Under the pieces are notes generated by a model that was not told the origin of the DNA, did not search any database, and saw nothing but the letters and a program-made list of their open reading frames with translations. Below are positions 19,812 through 30,823 of a stretch of DNA of 64,000 bases, in pieces. The translations under genes were made by a program, and so were the position numbers. Location of the stretch: assembly GCF_950295315.1 (NCBI RefSeq), contig NC_080172.1, positions 117,604,564 to 117,668,563 of the forward strand, given 5' to 3'. Position 1 is the stretch's first letter. Every line of letters begins with the position of its first letter. Origin of the DNA: Erinaceus europaeus. Its lineage: Eukaryota > Chordata > Mammalia > Eulipotyphla > Erinaceidae.

Positions 19812-20038
19812 ACATTACTGTGGCTGAAGGCCCAGGTTCAAGCCTCCAGGTGTTCACGTGGAGCGGGGAAGCTTCATAATCGGCAGAGCCGGGCTGCAGG
19901 TGTCTCTCCCCTGTCTTTCTTTACTTCCCCCCTCCATACTCTGTCAAAACAGAAAGAAAAAAAGGGGGGAAAGGCCACTAGGAACGGAGGGGTCGTGAAG
20001 GCACTGAGCCCCAGCAATAACCCGGAGGCAAAAAAGGG
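19812..20038 (+). repeat. Family A SINE with module H, old
   Basis: B box AGGTTCAAGCC, then module H with GGCCACTAGGAACGG and CCCCAGCAATAACCCGGAGGC. The head is missing. Confidence 0.75.
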
Positions 20039-20084
20039 GTGAAGGCTGAAAAATCTAAAAAGAATTTTGTTGTTTTTTCAAAGA

Positions 20085-20208
20085 AGGGATGGGGAGAGAG
20101 CCACGGCACGGAGGTTTCCTGTGATGCAGTGCGTCTGGGCTTGAACCCAGGTCAAGCACATAGTAAAGCAGGTCCCTTATCCAAGTGAGTTCTTTTGCTG
20201 ACCCCAAA
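20085..20208 (-). repeat. C-like SINE, antisense
   Basis: GGCTTGAACCCAGGTCAAGC B box complement, head complement CTTTTGCTGACCCC. Confidence 0.5.
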
Positions 20209-20405
20209 TCTGAGAAAATGCATCCCAAAGGACATGATGCGTGTGACCAATGCTCATGTCGGTAGTTGCCTGACATCCTTGGTCATGAGGGAAAGGCCAA
20301 GCAGAGCTGCTGTGAGATGCCGCTTCACACGCACTGGGTAGCATTCAGGGGTGAAGCCACCGTGCGCCGCTGGGTGATACTGCTTGGTGCAGCTGCTTTA
20401 GAGGA

Positions 20406-20450
20406 CAGTTGAGGGCAGGGAGACAACACAGTGGTTCTACAGAAAGACTC
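20406..20450 (+). repeat. Family C SINE, 5' part (split by element D)
   Basis: Ends in AGAAAGACTC, and the same SINE resumes at 20978 with AAAGACTC. Confidence 0.85.
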
Positions 20451-20977
20451 ATACTGGTATAGCCACAGGCGCTTTAGAATATAGCTAAAATAGCCATCTA
20501 CAAAGTGGAGGACCCCCCCAACTCTTCATCTGCACTATTCCAGCCTTTAGGCCCATGATTGGTCAGCAACTTGTTTGGCTTTGTATGTTAACTCTCTTTT
20601 CAGCCACCAGGTTCCAGATGTTACCATGATGCTGACCAGACTTCCCTGGACAGACGACCCCACCAATATGTCCTGGAGCTCTGCTTCCCCAGAACCCTGC
20701 CCCACTAGGGAAAGAGAGACAGGCTGGGAGTATGGATCCACCTGTCAACACCCATGTTCAGCGGGGAAGCAATTACAGAAGCCAGACCTCCCACCTTCTG
20801 CCTCCCACAATGACCCTGGGTCCATGCTCCCAGAGGGATAAAGAATAGGAAAGCTGTCAGGGGAGGGGATGGGATACGGAGTTCTGGTGGTGGGAACTGT
20901 GTGGAGTTGTGCCCCTCTTATCCTATGGTTTAGTCAATGTTTCCTTTTTGTAAATAAAAAATTAAAAAAAGAACAAA
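20451..20977 (+). mobile_element. Element D retroposon in a SINE
   Basis: A 527-bp insertion in a family C SINE, with AAAGACTC repeated at 20443-20450 and 20978-20985 (followed by AT on the left, TCAT on the right). It ends in an A-rich tail with AATAAAAAATTAAAAAAAG, so it was probably mobilised by L1 machinery. Body landmarks: GTTTGGCTTTGTATGTTAAC, GACTTCCCTGGACAGACG, GGGGAAGCAATTACAGAAGC, GGTGGTGGGAACTGTGTGGA. No long frame is shared between copies, so it is probably non-autonomous. It is shorter at the 5' end than the 38742 copy. Confidence 0.85.
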
Positions 20978-21090
20978 AAGACTCTCATGCCTGAGGCTCA
21001 AAAGTCCCAGGTTCAACCCCCAGCACCACCAGAAACCAGAGCTGATCAATGCTCTGGACTTCCTCTCTTTCTCTCATTAAAATAAATCAA
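20978..21090 (+). repeat. Family C SINE, 3' part
   Basis: Continues the copy split at 20450: B box GGTTCAACCC, tail ATTAAAATAAATC. Confidence 0.85.
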
Positions 21091-21091
21091 G

Positions 21092-21302
21092 TAGGTACCA
21101 GATGGTATTGGACCCAGTTGAGCACACACAATACGGTGCACAAGGACCTGGGTTCAAGCCCCCGGTCCCTAGCTGCAGGGGTGAAGTGTCATGAGTGCTG
21201 AATTAGTGCTGTAGGTGTTTCTCTTTCTCTGTCCTGTCTCCTCCTACCCTCTCAATTTCTCTCTGTCCTATACAATTAAATGAATAATTAATTTGTAAAA
21301 AG
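21092..21302 (+). repeat. Family A SINE
   Basis: B box GGGTTCAAGCCCC, 'GGTGTTTCTC' in place of the common TCTCTC, tail AATTAAATGAATAATTAA. Confidence 0.85.
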
Positions 21303-21337
21303 AATTCAAGCCATTCTATGTATGTTTTTTAAAATAA

Positions 21338-21368
21338 AACAAATAATATATATATATATATATATATT
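21338..21368. repeat. (AT)n tract
   Basis: Short AT dinucleotide run. Confidence 0.85.
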
Positions 21369-21459
21369 TAGAAAAGCATTTGATAAACATATTAAGCAGA
21401 GTCAACAAAGAGCCAGCAATTCCATCTCCAGCTTTCTGCTTAAGAAAAGTAAAAACTGG

Positions 21460-22183
21460 CTTTCCTCTCCTCTCCTCTCCCGGATCAACTAGGAATACCA
21501 AAGGAGACCACCAGGGACCGAAACAAGACAGGACTAGAATGGCCACAGGAACCCAGTAAATCACCCGTGAGTACAAACACGCATGGCTGGTGACAGAGAG
21601 GAGAGAGGAGCCTAAGGAGAGATTAAGTGACTGCTAACAGTTCGACAGTTTATCAGTGGAGACACCACCTCCAGTCTACTCCACAACAAGGGGACAGCTG
21701 AAGGGAGGAGAGGACTCCCCAGAGACTCACCAAGTGCAACTCTGAGTCTCCATTGCTACTGCCCTCAGAATCTGGAGCAGCGACAGGGAGGGACACCAGG
21801 GGACAGAGACCTAACCAGGAAACTCAGGAGAAGACCTATACCTCGGTGGCATAGCTGAGGGACTGTGAAAGTCTCTTTGCATAACCACTGGATTATCTCT
21901 GCCACACTATGCTTAATCTCTTGGTCAGGAGTCAGTGATTAAGCTAAGAAGCCTATTGATAGTTTAAAAGCCCTCAGGCTCCCATAGCCTACAGGGAAGA
22001 AAAAAAAAGAGGCTTTTAAACCACTGAGCTCCAACTCAGGGATTAAAATACTATTGAAACAACTGTTAACTTCCACCACTGTGAACCCTTTAATTAACTT
22101 ACTTAGACACAAGTCAATCCAGGCAATAGTGATCAGTAATTTGAAAAATACTGATAAAGGGAACTCATAACATAATATATAAA
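21460..22183 (+). promoter_or_regulatory. L1 5'UTR (internal promoter region)
   Basis: About 724 bp between the left TSD and the ORF1 start. It begins with a TTTCCTCTCC repeat and 'CTAGGAATACC', shared with the fragments at 28901 and (inverted) near 2316. A 45-bp antisense stub of a family C SINE lies at about 21868-21905. Promoter activity is inferred from L1 biology. Confidence 0.75.
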
Positions 22184-22730
22184 ATGGTTAAAACAACAAG
22201 AAGAAATATTGGAGAATCAAACCAGGACAAGAGTCCAGCTAAAAGTCCTCCAGAGGGTGAAGCACAAAATAACGAGTTCAACATCCAAACATTAGCTAAG
22301 GAAATAATAACAGGAGTGAGTAAAGAATTTGAAAAAATTGTAATCAGAAATACAGGAACAACAAATGAGACTATGGAAGAAAATACTAATTATCTCATGG
22401 TTATTAGAGAGCTGAAAGCTGAAATCGCTGAGCTAAGAATGCAACTAGTTGAACAAGCTAAAACAGTATCAGAACAGGGCAACAAAATAGATGAACTCCA
22501 GAAAACAGTAGAGGGCAGAGAGAATAGAATCAATGAGGCTGAAGACAGAATTATCAAGATATCTATCGAGTGCTCAATGAGAAAGGCTTTCAGCCAAGAA
22601 TACTATATCCTGCTAGACTGTCATTCAGACTAGATGGAGGCATCAAAACCTTCTCAGACAAGCAACAGTTGAAGGAATCAACTATCACCAAACCTGCTCT
22701 GAAAGAAGTTCTGAAAAGTCTCGTATAAAC
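22184..22730 (+). pseudogene. L1 ORF1 remnant with internal deletion
   Basis: MVKTTRRNIG... gives ~126 residues of N-terminus and coiled coil (IQTLAKEIITGVSKEFEKIV, then LKAEIAELRMQLVEQAKTV). At about 22560 it jumps, at a short AAGAT/TC match, to the last ~55 codons (ARLSFRLDGG... KEVLKSLV stop near 22728). Compared with the inverted copy about 410 bp are missing, including most of the RNA-recognition domain, and the frame changes at the junction. The product could not work as a chaperone. Confidence 0.88.
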
Positions 22731-22784
22731 AATCAGACCACCACAAACAGGACATATATCAAAACACTCTAAAACTCTACAAGA

Positions 22785-25700
22785 ATGGCATTAAAATATC
22801 TTCAATCTTTGATATCAATAAATGTCAATGGCCTGAATTCACCTATTAAAAGACACAGAGTAGGAAGATGGATCAGAAAACACAGCCCAACAATATGCTG
22901 TCTACAGGAAACCCACCTAACTCAACAAGACAAACACAGACTTAAAGTGAAAGGATGGAAAACTATCATACAAGCCAACGGCCCACAAACAAGGGCAGGA
23001 ACAGCTATTCTCATATCTGACACGATAGACTTTAAAATAGATAAGATTAAAAAAGATAGGAATGGACACTACTTAATGCTCAGAGGATCAGTCAATCAAG
23101 AGGACTTAACAATTATTAACATCTATGCACCCAATGAGAAGCCATCTAAATACATCAAACTTCTACTGAAAGAGCTACAGCAATATATTAACAGCAACAC
23201 AATCATAGTAGGGGACTTCAACACCCCACTCTCTCAACTTGACAGATTATCCAGGAAGAAAAATCAATAAAGACATAAGGGAGCTAAATGAAGAGATAGA
23301 TAAACTAGAACTATTGGACATTTTCAGAGGCATTCATCCCAAGAAACTAGAATACACATTTTACTCAAATCCACATGGATCATTCTCAAGGATAGATCAT
23401 ATGTTAGGCCACAAAGACAGCATCAGCCAATTCAAGAGCATTGAAATCATCCCAAGCATCTTCTCAGAACACAGTGGAATTAAACTAACACTTAACAATC
23501 AACAAAAGATTAGTAACAGTCCCAAAATGTGGAAGCTCAACAGTACACTTCTTAACAACTTCTGGGTCGAAGAGGAAATCAAGGAAGAAATCAAAATGTT
23601 TCGAGAGTTCAATGAAAATGAAGACACAAGCTATCAAAATATTTGGGACACAGCTAAAGCAGTCCTAAGAGGGAAGTTCATAGCTATACAAGCACACATT
23701 AGGAAACAAGAAAAAGCACAAATAAACAGCCTGATTGCACATCTTAAAGACCTAGAAGAAGAAGAACAGAGGAATCCTAAAGTAACCAGAAGGACAGAAA
23801 TCACTAAAGTTAGGGCAGAAATAAATAACACTGAGAATAAGAAAACCATACAAAAGATCAACCAAAGGACATGTTGGTTCTTCAAAAGAGTGAACAAAAT
23901 CGACAAACCTTTAGCCACACTCACAAAACAAAAAAGGGAGAAGACACAAATAAATTGGATAGTAAATGAAAGAGGAGATATCACAACAGAGACCGCAGAA
24001 ATTCAACATATCATGCGAGGCTTCTATGAACAACTATATGCCCCCAAGCTAGAGAACCTGGAAGAAATGGACGATTTCCTAGATACCTACCAATTTCCAA
24101 AACTAAGTAAAGAAGAAGTGGATAACATGAACAGGCCCATCACAGCTAATGAAATTGAAACAGTTATCAAAAATCTCCCCAAAAATAAAAGTCCTGGACC
24201 AGATGGTTTTACAAATGAATTCTACAAAACCTTCAAAGAAGAACTAATACCTCTACTTTTAAAAGTCTTCCAGAAGATTGAAGACACTGGAATACTCCCT
24301 GCCAGCTTCTATAAAGCCAACATCACTCTGATACCAAAAGCAGACAGGGGCACAACCAAAAAAGAAAATTACAGACCAATATCTCTGATAAACATAGATG
24401 CAAAAATATTGAACAAAATTCTAGCCAACCGGATACAGCAGTATATCAAAAAGATTGTTCATTATGACCAAGTGGGGTTTATCCTAGGCATGCAAGGTTG
24501 GTTTAATATATGTAAATCAATCAATGTGATCCACCACATCAACAAAAGCAAGACCAAAACCACATGGTCATATCAATAGATGCAGAGAAAGCCTTTGACA
24601 AAATACAACATCCCTTTATGATCAAAACACTACAAAAAATGGGAATAGATGGAAAATTCCTGAAGACAGTGGAGTCTATATATAGCAAACCTACAGCCAA
24701 CATCATGCTCAATGGTAAAAAACTGGAAGCATTTCCCCTTAGATCAGGTACTAGACAGGGCTGCCCACTATCACCATTACTATTCAACGTAGTGTTGGAA
24801 GTTCTTGCCATAGCAATCAGGCAGGAGCAAGGAATTAAAGGCATACAGATTGGAAGAGAAGAAGTCAAACTCTCCTTATTTGCAGATGACATGATAGTAT
24901 ACATGGAAAAACCTAAGGAATCCAGCAAGAAGCTTTTGGAAATCATCAGGCAATACAGTAAGGTGTCAGGCTACAAAATTAACATTCAAAAGTCAGTGGC
25001 ATTCTTCTATGCAAACACTAAGTTAGAAGAAATTGAAATCCAGAAATCAATTCCTTTTACTATAGCAACAAAACAATAAAATATCTAGGAGTAAATCTAA
25101 CCAAAGAAGTGAAAGACTTGTATACTGAAAATTATGAGTCACTACTCAAAGAAATTGAAAAAGACACAAAGAAGTGGAAAGATATTCCATGTTCATGGGT
25201 TGGAAGAATTAACAACATCAAAATGAATATATTACCCAGAGCCATCTAAAAATTTACTGCTCCCATCAAGATCCCAAGCAAATTTTTTGGGAGAATAGAA
25301 AAAATGCTACAAATGTTTATCTGGAACCAGAAAAGACCTAGAATTGCCAAAACAATCTTGAGAAAAAAGAACAGAACTGGAGGCATCACACTCCCAGATT
25401 TCAAACTGTATTATAGGGCCATTGTCATCAAAACTGCTTGGTACTGGAACATGAACAGACACACTGACCAGTGGAATAGAATTGAGAGCCCAGAAATGAG
25501 GCCCCACACCTATGGACATCTCATCTTTGACAAAGGGGCCCAGACTATTACATGGGGAAAGCAGAGTCTCTTCAACAAATGGTGTTGGAAACAATGGGTT
25601 GAAACATGCAGAAGAATGAAACTGAACCACTGTATTTCACCAAATACAAAAGTAAATTCCAAGTGGATCAAGGACTTGGATGTTAGACCACAAACTATCA

Positions 25701-26605
25701 GATACTTAGAGGAAAATATTGGCAGAACTCTTTTCCGCATACATTTTAAAGAAATTTTCAATGAAACGAATCCAATTACAAAGAAGACTAAGGCAAGTAT
25801 AAACCTATGGGACTACATCAAATTAAAAAGCTTCTTCACAGCAAAAGAAACCACTACCCAAACCAAGAGACCCCTCACAGAATGGGAGAAGATCTTTACA
25901 TGCCATACATCAGATAAGAGTTTAATAACCAACATATATAAAGAGCTTGCCAGACTCAACAACAAGACAACAAATAACCCCATCCAAAAATGGGGGGAGG
26001 ACTTGGACAGAATATTCACCACAGAAGAGATCCAAAAGACCAACAGACACATGAAAAAATGCTCCAAGTCTCTGATTGTCAGAGAAATGCAAATAAAGAC
26101 AACAATGAGATATCACTTCACTCCTGTGAGAATGTCATACATCAGAAAAGGTAACAGCAGCAAATGCTGGAGAGGATGTGGGCTCAAAGGAACCCTCCTG
26201 CACTGCTGGTGGGAATGTCAATGGGTCCAACCTCTGTGGAGAACAGTCTGGAGAACTCTCAGAAGGCTAGAAATGGACCTACCCTATGACCCTGCAGTTC
26301 CTCTCCTGGGGATATATCCTAAGGAACACAACACATCCATCCAAAAAGATCTGTGTACACATATGTTCTTGGCAGCACAATTTGTAATAGCCAAAACCTG
26401 GAAGAAACCCAGGTGTCCAACAACAGATGAGTGGCTGAGCAAGTTGTGGTCTATATACACAATGGAATACTACTCAGCTGTAAAAAATGGTGACTTCACT
26501 GTTTTCAGCCAATCTTGGATGGACCTTGAAAAATTCATGTTGAATGAAATAAGTCAGAAACAGAAGGATGAATATGGGATGATCTCACTCTCAGGAAGAA
26601 GTTGA
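22785..26605 (+). pseudogene. L1 ORF2 (endonuclease-reverse transcriptase), frameshifted
   Basis: The span of ~1273 codons equals a normal L1 ORF2. Endonuclease motifs: NVNGLNSP, CCLQETHL (about 22900), [13 protein letters not shown] (about 23210), [10 protein letters not shown] (about 23390), SEHSGIKL (about 23465). RT motifs: [28 protein letters not shown], and FADD at 24879-24890. C-terminal CCHC-type motif [18 protein letters not shown] near 26165; C-terminus [12 protein letters not shown]. The frame shifts near 23240, near 24570 and near 25070, and there is a stop near 25248, so no full protein can be made. Catalytic residues are otherwise preserved. Confidence 0.93.
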
Positions 26606-26847
26606 AAAACAAGATCAGAAACGAAAACACAAGTAGAACCTGAAATGTAATTGGCGTATCACATCAAAGTAAAAGACTCTGGGGTGGATGGGTGGGTGGG
26701 GAGAATACAGGTCCATAAAGGATGATAAATGATATAGTGGGGGTTGTATTGTTAAATGGGAAACTGGGGAATGTTATGCATGTACAAACTAATGTATTTA
26801 CTGTTGAATGTAAAACATTAATTCCCCAATAAAAAGTTTAAAAAGCT
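26606..26847 (+). other. L1 3'UTR and tail
   Basis: Contains GGGTGGATGGGTGGGTGGGG (G-rich) and the signal AATAAA at 26829, then a short A-rich end at the TSD. Confidence 0.85.
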
Positions 26848-26858
26848 AAGTAAAAACT

Positions 26859-27065
26859 GGGGTCAGGCAGTGGCACACCTGGTTGAGTGCACATATTACA
26901 AGGCACAAGGTCCCATGTTCAAGCCCCTGGTCCCCACCTTCAGAGGAAAAGCTTCATGAGTGGTGAAGCAGGGCTGCAGGTGTCTCTCTCCCTCTCTACT
27001 TCCCCTCCCCCTCAATTCCTCTCTGTCTGTATCCAATACTACATAAATAAAAATCTAAAAAAAGA
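26859..27065 (+). repeat. Family A SINE adjoining the L1
   Basis: Head GGGGTCAGGCAGTGGCACAC overlaps the last bases of the L1 right TSD. Tail AATAAAAATCTAAAAAAAG. Confidence 0.88.
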
Positions 27066-27089
27066 AGAGCAAAATAAAAAAATGAAAAA

Positions 27090-27290
27090 GGGAAAACTTT
27101 ACTATGCACATGGATCTGGGTTCGAGCCCTCTCCCCCACCCCCACATGAAGGGGCACACTTCACGGGTGGTGAAGCGGCTCTGCAGGGCCTCTCTTTCTC
27201 TCTCCTTCACTGTATTCCCTTCTCAATTTCTCCGGGAGTGGTGGGTTCATAGTGCCACCACTGAGCCCCTGGTAGCAATTTAAAAAAAGA
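27090..27290 (+). repeat. Family A SINE with module H, old
   Basis: GGGTTCGAGCCCTC B box, GGGTGGTGAAGCGG body, then a GGAGTGGTGGGTTCATAGTG module H remnant. Confidence 0.7.
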
Positions 27291-27299
27291 GAGAAAATG

Positions 27300-27461
27300 T
27301 CTGCCCATTCCATTCAAAACTTGTACACAGAACCCCAGTCACGATCTGTTAGTGCATGGAACTTGTAGAGAACTTGTACCCGGGTGTCTGTGGCGGTACC
27401 ACTTCAATGGGGGTGGAGAGGGGAAGTAGAAACAATCCCAATGTCCGTTGAGTTGTAAATG
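27300..27461 (+). mobile_element. Old LINE-1 3' end, left of the solo LTR
   Basis: AAACAATCCCAATGTCCGTT ends at the LTR and resumes at 28157 with AATGGACAAACGAAAGGTGG, so the LTR split an old L1 tail. Confidence 0.65.
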
Positions 27462-28156
27462 TGAGGAGATCAGAGAAAAGATCTAGGGCACCAAAAGTGA
27501 CTCCATGTTTGTCACTCTGCGGCGGCGGGAGGCAGTGGAGAGAGGGAAAGAAAACTCCAGGTGGAGAGGGAACACAATCCTTTATTCACACTGGCACCTC
27601 AGGGTTGGGTGAGAATGCAGCAGTTCGGGCCACATGGAGCTAGCCAAAAATGGCCGTCCATGCTACGCGCACCACCCTTCCGTCACCGAGGTAAAAAACC
27701 CTGTGAGAGAGAGAGAGAGAATGGAAGTGGGAGGACTATTTATAGGGCAACAGCCAGGAGTGACGTGTCAGGACAGGATTGGTTGGGAAAAGCACTTGAG
27801 AGTACCGTATAACTCTGTGGGAAGTGACAGAGCCTGAGGGGCCATCTGCACAGCACATGTTAGCCACCCTGAACCCAACCAATCAGAGACGAGCAGGAAA
27901 GTCCCCGAATATTGAGAAAGGAGAACAGCCGTTGACCCGAAACCAGCTGTTCCTTATTCCGTGTAAACATCCCCACCTGTACACACCCTGTGATAACTAT
28001 AAACAGCTGAGATGAAAAATGTTCAGGGTCGCAAGACTTCCCCTGTGTGGAGGCTCTTGGGACCCAAGCTTAAGCTTGCTGACAAAGGCTCTTATACTTG
28101 CACGTGACTCTGGACTTCCTTGTGTGTGATCGGGACCCGAACCTCTGAGCATAACA
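27462..28156 (-). mobile_element. Solo LTR, 695 bp, antisense, 4-bp TSD
   Basis: Begins TGAGGAGATC and ends GCATAACA (TG...CA), flanked by AATG at 27458-27461 and 28157-28160. On the minus strand it reads U3 with a TATAAATA-type box (complement of 27738-27745), then AATAAA (27586-27581), then about 120 bp to the end: the expected U3-R-U5 order. No internal retroviral region is present. A 4-bp TSD suits ERV1/gammaretrovirus-like elements (inference). Confidence 0.85.
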
Positions 28157-28260
28157 AATGGACAAACGAAAGGTGGTCCACTCTCATAGCAGAAGGCTCT
28201 TTGATGATAAAAATCAGTGTGGAATATTACAGCACCTCAATCTGAGAGAATTCAGACACC
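28157..28260 (+). mobile_element. Old LINE-1 3' end, right of the solo LTR
   Basis: GGTGGTCCACTCTCATAGCA and TGTGGAATATTACAGCACC continue the L1 interrupted at 27461. Confidence 0.6.
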
Positions 28261-28600
28261 AAGACTATTCGCTATGTGACGGATGATATTTAGACACATC
28301 TGTGAAGAGGAGGTTGACTTGTGCACGCCAGGGCCGGGGGAGTGAGCATATTTAGCCAGCATTGTGTCATAGGTGGGGGTGCTGCCCCCCCAACTGGCAT
28401 TTTCTGAATTGTGTGCTTAGAATAGGCAATGTGGCACGTCAGCAGTACCTCCAGATGGATATTGGATGTCCATCTGATGAGCTTTCTGGGGCGACTGAAT
28501 GACCTCAGGATTCCCCAGCTGATGAGACGTGCTAGGAGAACTGAAGATTCACTTCTGGCCAAGCACCCACCGTGTGCAAAATAAAAGTCCCTACATATAA
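28261..28600. other. Unrecognised intergenic sequence
   Basis: No gene or repeat family is recognised. A C7 run lies near 28385. Confidence 0.3.
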
Positions 28601-28609
28601 TTTCAGCGC

Positions 28610-28745
28610 AGTTTTATGCCTCAGTGGACCAAGCTGGACGTGGAGACTCAGAGATGTGAAATCACATGACCAGGGGCACACAGCTACGAAGTGTTGAAGT
28701 TTGAATCCGGAGTCTGAGCTCTTTACCATGATGCCCTGCCTTCCC
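28610..28745 (-). repeat. MIR, antisense
   Basis: CATGACCAGGGGCACACAGC then GAATCCGGAGTCTGAGCTC are MIR complement landmarks. Confidence 0.75.
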
Positions 28746-28900
28746 AGAGCCCTGCTAAGCCGATGACCCAGACCCTTGCCTTGTCCACTTAAGGGACTCT
28801 GTCTTTATGGGGAAGGCTTCTGTTTGCTCTGAAAACTGCTGCTTGGGCCCAGAGCTCAGCTGCAAGGATGCTGTCCTCATGCATCTTGGGTTTTGTGTTT

Positions 28901-29901
28901 GAACTAGGAATACCAAAGGAGATCATCTGGGACCGCAACAAGACAAGACTAGAACAACTTCAGAGACCCACCAAATCACCGGTGAGTGCAAACACGTGTG
29001 GCTCATGGACAGAGAGGAACCTAGGGAGAGATTAAGTGGCTGGTGACAGTCCAGCAGTTTACCAATTGAGACACCACCTCCAGTCTGTTTCACCAGTAAG
29101 GGGACGGCTGAAGGGAGAAGAGGACTCCCCTGAGACTCACCAAGTGCAACTGTGAATCTCCATTGCTACTGCCCTCAGAGGCTGGAGCAGCAGCAGGGAG
29201 GCCCTGTGCTGACATCAGGGGACAGGGAACTAACCAGGAAACTCAGGAGATCTATACCTTGGTGGTCTAGTGGTGGGGCTGTGAGAGTCTCTTTGCATAA
29301 CCACTGGATTGGATGATCTCTGCCCCACCCTGCTTTATCTCTTGGTCAGGAGTCAGTGCTTAAGCTAAGAAGCCTACTTATAGTTTAAAAGCCCTCAGGC
29401 TCCCATAGCCTACAGGGAAGAAAAAGAACAAAAATGGCTTTTAAGCCACTGTGCTCCTTATCAGGGATTAAAATAATATTGAAACAACTGTCAATTTCCA
29501 CAACTGTGAGCCCTTTAAGTACCTTACTTAGACACAAGTCAATCCAGGCAAGAGTGATCAGTAATTTGAAAAGTACTGAGAGAGGGACCTTATAACATAC
29601 TACATAAAATGGTTAAACCAACAAGAAGAAATATTGGGGAAATGAACCAGGACAAGAGTCCAGCTAAAAGCCCCCCAAAGGTTGAAGCACAAAATAATGA
29701 GGTCAACATCCAAACACTAGTTAAGGAAATAATCACAGGAATGAGTAAAGAGTTTGAAAGAATTGTCATCAGAAATGCAGAAACAACTAATGAGACTCTG
29801 GAAGAAAACACTAATTATCTCAAGGTTATTAGACAGCTGAAAGCTGAAATAGCTGAGCTAAGAACATAACTAGCCGAACAAGCTAAAACAGTAACAGAAC
29901 A
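28901..29901 (+). mobile_element. LINE-1 5' end only, TSD-flanked, no A tail
   Basis: Starts at GAACTAGGAATACC (L1 5'UTR start), contains the 5'UTR and ~95 codons of ORF1, and stops in ORF1 at ACAGAACAGGG. Direct repeats GGGTTTTGTGTTT at 28888-28900 and 29902-29914 flank it; the GGG is also L1 sequence at the 3' junction. This is the opposite of the usual 5' truncation. Confidence 0.85.
29609..29869 (+). pseudogene. L1 ORF1 N-terminus, truncated
   Basis: MVKPTRRNIG start and coiled-coil beginning. A TAA replaces a CAA codon of the sister copy at 29867, and the element ends shortly after. Confidence 0.85.
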
Positions 29902-29914
29902 GGGTTTTGTGTTT

Positions 29915-30640
29915 AAGAGATTTCTGGAGGGAGGCACTCCTAGGAGAAGGCCTGGGGGCTGGATGAGGACAAGGACCCAGCTGTGGCCTCTTTTGAGTTC
30001 CCACTGACTCATGAATAAGACAAGACTGTTTATCTTAGTTTCCCCAGCTTATAAACCGTATTTTATGGGGCACTCTGATGTGAAAGGAACTAGAAGAGTT
30101 GCTGTGGAGGCAGTTCCTTGTGTGGCTCTAGGCCCTGGGGCCCAGGTTTCAAGAGAGAGAACCCAGAGAGCTCCTGAGCAGCTTGGGTCCTCCCCAGCCC
30201 AGCCCAGCCCAGGCCAGTTTGCTTTTAGTTCACTGCCAGGTGGGGAAGATAGACTGATAGACTGTGTTGGGCACTGGGCAAGGTAGAGACCTGAACAGAG
30301 CCAGGTCTGGACCCAGGCTGGCCAACTCCAGAGCCTGCAGACCGACCCCCCCCCCCTCCAACCCTTTGCAGCCTTGACAGCAGCGAGGGGATGGGGACTA
30401 GGAAACAGCCCCAAGGGGGAGGGTCTGCTCTGCTGGGAGGGAGGTGCACAGTGCCTCCTACTGTCCCCTGACTGAAAGGAAGCTGCTGTGTTTCCATCAG
30501 AGAACAGGCTGTGCCCGGCAGAGAAAGGAGCAGGTGCATCTGGGGGGCCTGAGGTGGGAGTTGATGGAAGACGGATCAGAGAAGTGTGTGTTACGTTCAG
30601 CCCCACCACCAGATGCCCCTTTGCCATGGGTCAGGGTTCA
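29915..30640. other. Unrecognised intergenic sequence
   Basis: Includes AGCCC repeats near 30195-30215 and a C10 run at 30347. The 192-aa minus frame (30049-30627) has no recognisable domain and a composition typical of GC-rich noncoding DNA. Confidence 0.35.
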
Positions 30641-30644
30641 GATG

Positions 30645-30765
30645 CAGACTTGCCAATGGGCTACCTGTGCGACTTGGCTGAGTCACTGAACCTTTCAGAG
30701 CCTTTCACTCCCTCCTCACCTGTAAACTGGGTAGAAATGAGTCACTTCCCAGAGTAGCAAGGACG
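30645..30765 (+). repeat. MIR
   Basis: GGCTGAGTCACTGAACCTTT and CACCTGTAAACTGGGTAG fit the MIR core. Confidence 0.7.
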
Positions 30766-30823
30766 GACCCACGCTGGTACTGCCACCAAGATCTTTGCCG
30801 GTTTCTTCAATGACCCTCACCAG

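Larger units (their letters stand above)
21460..26847 (+). mobile_element. LINE-1, 5.39 kb, 5'-complete, 13-bp TSD
   Basis: Perfect direct repeats AAGTAAAAACTGG at 21447-21459 and 26848-26860 define the insertion. Order: 5'UTR (21460-22183), ORF1 remnant, ORF2 with full-length span but several frameshifts, 3'UTR with a G-rich stretch (26680-26700), and a CCCAATAAAAAGTTTAAAA tail. The intact TSD and limited decay point to a recent but inactive copy. Its right TSD touches the head of a family A SINE. Confidence 0.95.

Noticed and set aside
23634..26116. Minus-strand frames of 60-135 aa across L1 ORF2
   Set aside because: Shadows of the ORF2 coding strand.
27486..27493. Primer-binding-site-like TGGTGCCC (minus strand), suggesting an internal provirus region
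   Set aside because: The TSD and TG...CA ends place it within the LTR itself; no provirus sequence follows.
30049..30627. 192-aa minus-strand frame
   Set aside because: No domain and no start or splice context; composition-driven.
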